This document shows, one piece after another, positions 57,628 through 64,000 of a DNA stretch of 64,000 nucleotides. This stretch comes from Glutinoglossum americanum (Eukaryota > Ascomycota > Geoglossomycetes > Geoglossales > Geoglossaceae). The notes beneath the pieces were generated by a model. It worked only from the letters and a program-made list of their open reading frames with translations. It ran no database searches and was not told the DNA's origin. The stretch lies in the NCBI GenBank assembly GCA_020080175.1, contig JAGHQL010000078.1:51273-115272 (forward strand), given 5' to 3'. The stretch's first letter is position 1. Every line of letters starts with the position of its first letter. The translations under genes and the position numbers were made by a program.

Positions 57628-58488
57628 ATGCATCAACATAACGAAGGTGGTGCGAACCACCCCAACTTCCAAAAACGCCTAGCCAATATAAACGCACTAA
57701 AGCAAGACCTAGTGACTACATTGAAGGACGTCGACCAATTATTTAGCAATCCTGGGTACCCACGCAATTCCAACGCCGGCAACACAATAATTCATACTCC
57801 AGCTTTCAAACACCCGACGCTAGAGGAGGGTATCTCCGCCGAAGATGAAGGGCAAGTTACATCCACGAATGGAGAGCCCGCCGCCCAAGAAACGCCGAGT
57901 TCGCAGCCGGGCTACGAAGTCCTCGTCGATGATCAACAACCCATGGGGTTACGGGAGACGCAGGGTGAGGGTGAAGATGAGGGCTGTTTGGGAAGACGCC
58001 AAGCTGTAAGTCCCAGGATGGACGTCATATCTCAAGAACCCAAGGTGGTGGAGTTGGTAGGGGGGAAGAGCCTTTGGCCGGACAACGAGACGCTCGTTCA
58101 GAGCATTCTGCGCGGTCTAGGAAAACGCGATCCTAGTGTTATCCCAGAAGGGCTCTGGGCGCAGACTCCAGATGAAAAGATAGCGAAGACAAATCGAACT
58201 TCAGATCACCCGAGCCTCCTTTGCCAGAGGATCAGCACGGTAATGGAGATTCGAGCTCGGATCGCGAGCCATGCTGACCACACCGTTTTGCTTATTAAAT
58301 CCCACCTTCAGCGGGAGGCTCATGACACCGTTGGGGTGCAGAAATCGGGGCATCATATCGACACATCTGCTTGTAGTTTAGCAGATATCAGTGCGGTAAT
58401 GAAGGCCTTGGCTCTGACGATCGAGGGGATGCGTGCTGAGGGCGAACTAAGGAAGTTTATAATGGCAGCTCAAGGGTGCTATAGCTAA
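57628..58488 (+). CDS. Hypothetical protein, unknown function
   Basis: A single-exon frame of 286 residues starting MHQHNEGGANHPNFQKRLAN. The N-terminal part is helical (NINALKQDLVTTLKDVDQLF). Residues ~60-150 are acidic and disordered. The C-terminal part looks folded: SLWPDNETLVQSILRGLGKR, PEGLWAQTPDEKIAKTN, QRISTVMEIRARIASHADHT and MKALALTIEGMRAEGELRKF. No family is recognised. The length, composition and lack of stops support a real gene. The small amphipathic helices with heptad spacing suggest a structural or complex subunit, which is only a guess. Confidence 0.5.
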   Translation: MHQHNEGGANHPNFQKRLANINALKQDLVTTLKDVDQLFSNPGYPRNSNAGNTIIHTPAFKHPTLEEGISAEDEGQVTSTNGEPAAQETPSSQPGYEVLVDDQQPMGLRETQGEGEDEGCLGRRQAVSPRMDVISQEPKVVELVGGKSLWPDNETLVQSILRGLGKRDPSVIPEGLWAQTPDEKIAKTNRTSDHPSLLCQRISTVMEIRARIASHADHTVLLIKSHLQREAHDTVGVQKSGHHIDTSACSLADISAVMKALALTIEGMRAEGELRKFIMAAQGCYS

Positions 58489-59177
58489 GACGGACCCGTG
58501 AGGGTTAGGGGGATGGCTAAAGGACTGATCTTCTAGCCGACGCTAATGGGAGGCGTGAAAGGAGGCCATTCCAGGATCTTGTGCTTGAAGGAGTTGGCCG
58601 CGGGTTCCTATCACTCATCTGGCACCCAAAGGGTTAGTCCTCATCAATAAAAATAAAAAATAAAATAGCTTCAATGACCTTGGGTGTAACCTACTTGCTG
58701 CGACGGGGCATTAAATAAAGGGGAGTAGTTGTTTTACATGGAATCAGCTGTGATAATTCCAAGACGCTCCCACAACGCTTCTATAAAACAGGGTATTTTA
58801 CTCGAGCAAAATTCAACTATGATTTCGAACACAATTCAAGGATTCGTACTCCATAGATCACCAACACTTTTGACGAATGCATTTGGGTTCAACAAAAGAG
58901 GGTTATGCATTCTCCGGTTTGGGGCTTGGGACGCACGCGCATAGCTACCTCGTATTCCCCCAGTATCCCCTTCCTTTTAGCAGTTTTTATATCATTACGT
59001 GTATTCGTCCGATAGCACGGTGGTGGCTTGGGAATGGAGGAATCGTCGCCGCTTTATTAGACCGCGAAACTGCCTTCCCGACACCCGATCTGAGTCACGT
59101 ATTTATCCGTTCAATACCGATAATGTGTACAAAGTTGCCAGACATCTCAACGGTGGGCTTTGGGCATCCACAAAAGT
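58489..59177. other. Intergenic region
   Basis: An A-rich run (AATAAAAATAAAAAATAAAA) lies near 58650. Several short frames overlap with no motif. It should hold the promoter of the hydrolase gene, and a 5' exon could be hidden here. Confidence 0.35.
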
Positions 59178-60488
59178 ATGGGTGATCTTGACGATACTCC
59201 TGGCTTTAGTTTGGGCCTGGAAGAATGGGTGAACGTCATCCGGCGAGGAGCTCTCTTCCAATTACCTTCCGATTTGGGTGGGCTTTCACTCCAAACATCT
59301 CACCTTGCCGATCTCCGTAACTCGCAGAACCTCGAGGTCGAGGGAAAGGGACTATTGCAAGAACAACGCTCCTCCCCATCAACTCCAACACCTCTGGGAT
59401 TAGACATCCACGAGCTCTCAATCCCCGTCTCCACAAATTTACAGAACCAAACCTCTGCAGTCTGGACAGGGGAAAAAATCCAAGCGAGGGTGTATACTCC
59501 GAAACCGAGGAAGTCACGCCTGGGGCCCTATCCATTGGTTGTATATTTCCGCGGCATAGGCGGATGGGTAATCGGGGATCTGGAGACAGAGGACGAGACA
59601 TGCAGACAGATCGCCTCGCTCTCCCAGAGCGTAGTCGTGAATGTGGGGTACCGGAAGGCGCCAATGTTTAAGTACCCCACACCGCTACAAGACTGTTGGG
59701 ATGCGATGAAGTGGGTATGGGGATCCAGGCTACAATAGATTGCCCTATCCAGAGAGCTGGGTTATATTGAAGTTTACCACTAATGCGTTGTGTGAGCTCG
59801 CTAGATTGCAGAAAATGCTGCTTCACATCTGCAAGCCGATTTACGGACCCGCGGCTTCATAGTCGGCGGTACCTCGAGTGGTGCTCTCCTCGCAACTGCC
59901 ATCGCCATCCAATCGCGCGATAAGGGTCTCTCTCCACCTCTGACCGGCCAAATCCTCCGCTGCCCACTAACTATCCATCCCGGCGCAATATCTCGGCTCC
60001 CTGATGGGCTCCCTTCCCTTACAACCAAGGTCAACTACCCAGTTCTGTCGCGTGAGCTCCATGAGCAGTTCTTTGCTCTCTACGATGTTCCCCCGGAGCA
60101 CTGGACCAGCCCTTTGGTTTCCCCCTTGCTCAGCAGGGATCTATCCGCACTCCCACCCGCGTACATCCAGATATGCGACCTTGACCCCACGCGGGACGAG
60201 GCACTGCGCTATGAACTCCGGTTGGCGGATTCCGGCGTGCGTACGAAGTCCAATGTCTATGCCGGGATGCCGCACTCGTTCTGGACGTTACCAAGGATCA
60301 GGGGTGCAGCAGATGCGACGAGGGACTTGGTGCTTGGGATTAAGTGGTTAGAGGATATGAATGGGTGGGATAGCGGAGTGAGGGAGGAGTTGGAGGAATG
60401 GATCAAGGATGCATCGGAGACTGAGGGGGAGCAGATCTGGAGGGAGAGAAAGCTTTGTCGGTTGGACGGGTGTGGCTGTTTCATGTGA
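59178..60488 (+). CDS. Alpha/beta-hydrolase (HSL / abhydrolase_3 family) with altered oxyanion-hole motif
   Basis: Exons 59178-59714 and 59805-60488 (intron GTATGG...CGCTAG, 90 nt) encode ~406 residues. The core reads GPYPLVVYFRGIGGWVIGDL, TEDETCRQIASLSQSVVVNV, GYRKAPMFKYPTPLQDCWDA, then RGFIVGGTSSGALLATAIA with the nucleophile Ser in GTSSG. Acid and base residues are visible in CDLDPTRDEAL and AGMPHSFW. The family HGGGW oxyanion motif reads RGIGGW here: His is replaced by Arg and one residue is added. The triad is intact, so a fold and some activity are plausible, but esterase function is uncertain. The protein ends CRLDGCGCFM, a Cys-rich end that resembles a lipidation signal. Start at ATG 59178; upstream exons are possible. 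Confidence 0.72.
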
Positions 60489-63069
60489 TTTTCTAGCCCA
60501 CCAAGGCTGAAAAAGAGGCCATCGGGCTATATTGGCCGACACCGAACCCCACGACCTCACGCTACTACTAAAGTCCGGTGGATATCCCCCAGAACTCGGA
60601 ACCTAGTCGAATCTTGAATACTACTCTCAGCGGAATGACGAATAGCGGAAAGGGAATCAAGCACCTTCTCTCAACTTTAGTTCTTACTTGGATCCCACGG
60701 AAAGCTTACCGGAATACCGCGGGAACCCTCTGGGAGCTCATCAATATGCCACAGATTATATGCCCAGGAGGGACTACCACGACAATGAGCATACCCCCAA
60801 AAGTCACTATCGAAGCATGGTGCATATACTCGAAAACAGCGGGAAAAAAAACATCCTGAAAGGAGAAGCAAGCAAAGAAGCATCGGGGAATTGGCTGAAA
60901 GATCTGTTAGGGCTAGGGCGGGCGGCATGACGCGAATGCTTAGCACGATGCACGAGATGCACGACAGCTCAGGGCTCTTTCATGTCGCCCCTTAGGGATA
61001 ATTACTCGGATACCACGAATTTTCGTTTTATTCACCACACCACATCCCGATTCGGACGGAATCGAGGAGTCTCCTGAGGCAGACTATATAGATTTATTTG
61101 TTGTCGAACTCTCTTAGCCTCCGCGGCGGAGCAGCGAGTTTGGGGATCCGGCCCCTCCCCCCAAAATGCCAATTAAGAGTAAATGATGATAATAATGATA
61201 ATCTTGGACTTCCTCCCCAGAATAGGCGCGAGTATGTATGTATGTATGCATGTTCGGGCCCCGCTCTTCCCTAGGAAAGCAAACCCCGTTGGCCGCCTGA
61301 AACCTTTTAATTTTAAAATAAAAATTAAAAAAAAAAAAAAAGTCGAGGGACGGGAACGTCAAACCCGCAACCTCGAGCTAGACCTTTCTAGACGGGGAGA
61401 TATCTACCCAGCCGCGGAGCCGCCGTACGCCGTCGTTGGTGTCGTTGCGCTCCAACACATGGAATATGTCCAACCTGCCCACCCTCCTCTTCCCCTTCAT
61501 TTCGCCAACGAAGAGAGCCCGTATCCCGTATTAACCAGCAAGAACGTTCCCGGACGGATACGAATATTCCAGGTGGGAAGCCCGTCTCACCGTTTGATGA
61601 GGCACGTCGTAGGCCCCGCCCTCCCCGGCGACTTGCCTTTCACGGGATGGCCGGGGGCTATATATAAGCGGAATTTCGCGGGGTGCGGTGAGCAAGAAGT
61701 ACGGGTATCAGGGTTGATCCGGCCGGCCGGGGGCGGAGCTGGCGTGAATTTTTGGGGTTTGCGCGTAGAACCGTTCTAGCTCTCTGGTTGTGGCTGGTGC
61801 TGTTGTCATCCTGGTTGATATGGATGCAAGAGACGGACTATGTTTTCGCGCTCCCGTTCCATAGTCAGGGAGGGGTTGTCGGTTGGGGTTGGGGTTTCGG
61901 ATGCCGAACCGGGAGGTATGTCCGTCTGCGAAAATCTTCTGGTGAGGTGGAGATGTTGGGCATGGAACCCTGGTACTTGTATGTACCCAGGGGCGCGTTG
62001 TTGGGGTTGTCGCGTGGCAGCTGTCATACCGGAGAACTATTCATGTATGTGCAAGCATAGAAGCCCGGCCACCAATTTACAAGACGCGAAGCTTTTCTTC
62101 ACTTCGCCGGTTTTATACCGGACGAACTCCAACGCCTGATATGCTGCGTTGTCTTTGTCAAGCCGGGGACGCCACACCCATAACCAAAGGGGAACCGTAT
62201 CTTAATCTCCGCGTCTCAGAAAAAGGTACATCCATCCTACAACGCGCAACAAGTCGGCGTGTGCGCGCTCGTAACAATCGTCGTTGTTACAGCAGGCGAT
62301 ATGAGTCCCCGGCCATACTCATTTGAGGTCGGCCGCGTTGGCCGTGGGACAGAACGAAGTGAGCATGAGTTGGCGTGAATAGCCACGGCGCTGCGGAGCC
62401 AGAAAATCAATTGCTGCTGCGTCAGGCGTACAACCAACCCAAACGCACAACATTCACCGACAGTTCGCGCCACAGAGGGTACTACGTCGCCAATTTTCGC
62501 AGATGTACTCGTATCGGTACGTCGACGTTTCAGCTTCGGAATTTGGGTTGGGTCGCTGATGATTCTCACGCTGACTGGACCTCGCCCCTTCGCCTTCATT
62601 ATCCCTTTTCTACACTTCAACTCGCCTCTCCGGTTGGATAGGCCACACATATGGAAATTAATCTGACATCAGGCTTTGTTGGGTGACAGCCGAGCTCTAG
62701 ATCCAATTCAGAGCTCTCGGGCACAGCCCACCTCGGGCATGGCCTATCCAGCTGATGCCGCTGGTATCGGGGCCCGTTGGAGCGGAGCGGTCATCCCGCT
62801 TAGGTCTATGGTCATCAACACATTCGGAAATGCACAGCCATCGTCTACAGAAGCTATGCGCGAACACAAGTATAAGACGCTGGCAATGTCCCGCCTCTGA
62901 ATCTCCGTGTCCATCATTCTCAATCACGGCCCTGCGGTAGTGAACAGACGCTCCTTTCATAACGCTTCACCCCACTTTGCCTCGACGCTCTCGAGGGATA
63001 CGAAGCAGCTTCGTTCCATCTATCAGGTTCCTATCATTGTTGTACAAATAATTAACGTCCACCGGAGCC
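60489..63069. other. 2.6-kb region without a confident gene
   Basis: It contains the relic frame listed next and an AT palindrome plus A14 run at about 61306-61341. Beyond that there are several overlapping short frames on both strands (61.2-63.0 kb) with no motif. A minus-strand stretch near 61340-61430 ends in a T run and has weak tRNA-like arms but does not fold convincingly. Confidence 0.35.
60514..60930 (+). pseudogene. Possible relic or hidden 3' exon of an unknown gene
   Basis: One frame from about 60514 to the TGA at 60928 keeps protein-like composition but has TAG codons at 60604-60606 and 60643-60645. The end is the most protein-like: EYRGNPLGAHQYATDYMPRR, then SGNWLKDLLGLGRAA. A plausible acceptor (CTCAACTTTAG, 60677-60687) could make the last ~80 codons a genuine exon. 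No start or matching donor could be fixed. Confidence 0.3.
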
Positions 63070-63939
63070 ATGTATCTTACCCTTCCTTTCCTCGCTTCGG
63101 CCCTCCTGTCGTCGGCCGTATCCGCCCGTCATATTTCCAGCGAGGGGTGTGCTAGTAGCACGACCACTGGTCCCGCACCAAGCGCATCAAGCGCATCAAG
63201 CATACTAAGCACTGGAACTCGTGGTATCCCAGCCAACGTGGAAGCCTTCCGCGAAGCTGCCAGAGGCGATTGCAGCAACAAGCTTGGGGAGGCCGGCGAC
63301 TTCGTCTACTGCGGTGACAACTCTGAGAATCCTACGATAATCTTCCTCAAGGGGCCTGGAGACCAGTTCGATAACATGGACATCGACTGTGACGGTCTCA
63401 ATCCGGGAAGCGGCGACTGCAGCAACGACCAAACCGGGCAGAGCGAGACGGCGTTCAAGGATCAGGTGAAGGAGGCCTCTAACAATTTGGTAACGGATCT
63501 AGACGCGAGCAAGGTTCCCTATGTGGTGTTTGGGAACGACGGCAGCGATCCACCCTTTGACCCTGCGAAACTCAACATGGAACCGTTGAGCGTGATGGCC
63601 GTGCTCTGTGGGGACAAGCTGGTCTATGGTATCTGGGGAGACGTCAACGCCGATACCTCGACGGGCGAGGCATCGATCTCGCTGGCCAAGCTGTGCTTCC
63701 CGGACGAGGACATAACTGGGGATTCCGGGCATGACGCCAATGACGTGCTGTATATTGGGTTCACAGGAAAGGACGCCGTTGCTGCGGAGAGCTATGACTG
63801 GTCAGTATTACCGTTGCCTTCTGGGTGAAAGTCTACGTTTGCTGAATTAAACGGGCGGGTTCACAGGGCGGCGGACAGCGCTAGTGCTTTCGAGGCCTCG
63901 ATCTCAGAACTGGGTGATCAGCTGGTGGCGAGGCTATGA
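63070..63939 (+). CDS. Secreted fungal chitosanase, GH75
   Basis: Exons 63070-63800 and 63867-63939 (intron GTCAGT...TTCACAG, 66 nt) encode ~267 residues. The signal peptide (MYLTLPFLASALLSSAVSA) ends before RHISSEGC and is followed by a Ser/Ala linker. The GH75 domain shows FREAARGDCSNKLGEAGDFV, NMDIDCDGLNPGSGDCSND (Asp-rich block with a likely catalytic Asp), VPYVVFGNDGSDPPFDPAKL, MAVLCGDKLVYGIWGDVNAD, and DVLYIGFTGKDAVA. The family hydrolyses beta-1,4 links in chitosan outside the cell. The C-terminal exon adds WAADSASAFEASISELGDQL. Splicing keeps the frame exactly; without it the frame stops after 252 residues. Confidence 0.92.
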
Positions 63940-64000
63940 GGCTTTTACGCGATTAGAGCCCGTTTAGGTTTTTTTGATAGACAAACCTCTGTCAGACCGG

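Noticed and set aside
61340-61430. tRNA-like sequence on the minus strand ending in a T run
   Set aside because: A 5-bp anticodon-like stem exists, but no acceptor stem pairs and the T arm has a nine-base loop.
61183-61779. Plus-strand frame of 198 codons
   Set aside because: It runs through an AT palindrome and an A14 tract (a poly-Lys stretch), starts in simple repeats, and shows no motif.
62237-62650. Minus-strand frame of 137 codons
   Set aside because: Arg/Thr-rich with no motif. It overlaps other frames of similar length on the opposite strand, so coding sense cannot be chosen.
1-64000. Search for transposase, reverse transcriptase, integrase, CRISPR arrays or a secondary-metabolite cluster
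   Set aside because: No catalytic motifs of mobile-element enzymes, no regularly spaced palindromic repeats, and no PKS/NRPS/terpene genes were seen. CRISPR is not expected in a fungal nuclear genome.

Overview
The window is nuclear DNA of a filamentous ascomycete (Pezizomycotina). Three things point there. Genes carry many short introns (about 50-70 nt, GTRNGT donors, CTNAC/CTAAC branch sites). The gene set is ascomycete-type: fungal conventional kinesin, CSN12, MSC2, a 151-residue Rad6, a GH75 chitosanase, and a SesA/NB-ARC/TPR NLR. There is about one gene per 2.4 kb. The class is not resolved; a Pezizomycetes-like lineage is possible. Exon structures below were assembled by hand from splice motifs, reading phase and family conservation. 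No alignment search was run.

Layout. 0-7.5 kb: the C-terminal end of a TRM4/NCL1 tRNA m5C methyltransferase, a conserved unknown protein, a mitochondrial DEAD-box helicase (MSS116-like), a CCDC124/Oxs1 homologue (-), and a conserved unknown with a cysteine-rich start (-). 8.3-16.5 kb: a JMJD5-like JmjC oxygenase, RAD6, conventional kinesin, and a UBE2G1/Ubc15-type E2 (-), so two E2 enzymes flank the kinesin. 17.5-28 kb: an unknown multipass membrane protein (-), the carnitine/acylcarnitine carrier (-), a histidine-phosphatase protein, an intron-containing tRNA-Phe (-), LCP5/neuroguidin, and CSN12 (-).

28-41 kb is different. It is gene-poor and accessory in character. It holds a decayed minus-strand gene with a HeLo-like N-terminal region and several in-frame stops, coding-looking debris, an intact NLR-type STAND protein with an unusual aromatic repeat tail, a CorA-like membrane protein without the GMN motif, and a secreted-type single-pass membrane protein. 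It lies between housekeeping genes (CSN12 and a TMN/EMP70 protein). It looks like a self/non-self or programmed-cell-death locus, which is inference.

41.8-64 kb is mainly housekeeping again: TMN2/EMP70, CDC45 (-), ALG1 (-), zinc transporter MSC2, a TFIIIC zinc-finger subunit in seven exons, an unknown protein, an alpha/beta hydrolase with an altered oxyanion-hole motif, and a GH75 chitosanase at the right edge. At 48.2-49.1 kb a 360-bp element occurs twice in direct orientation. Each copy carries tRNA-like A and B boxes about 250 nt apart and ends in a Pol III-type T run. This, together with the NLR locus, is the most unusual content of the window.
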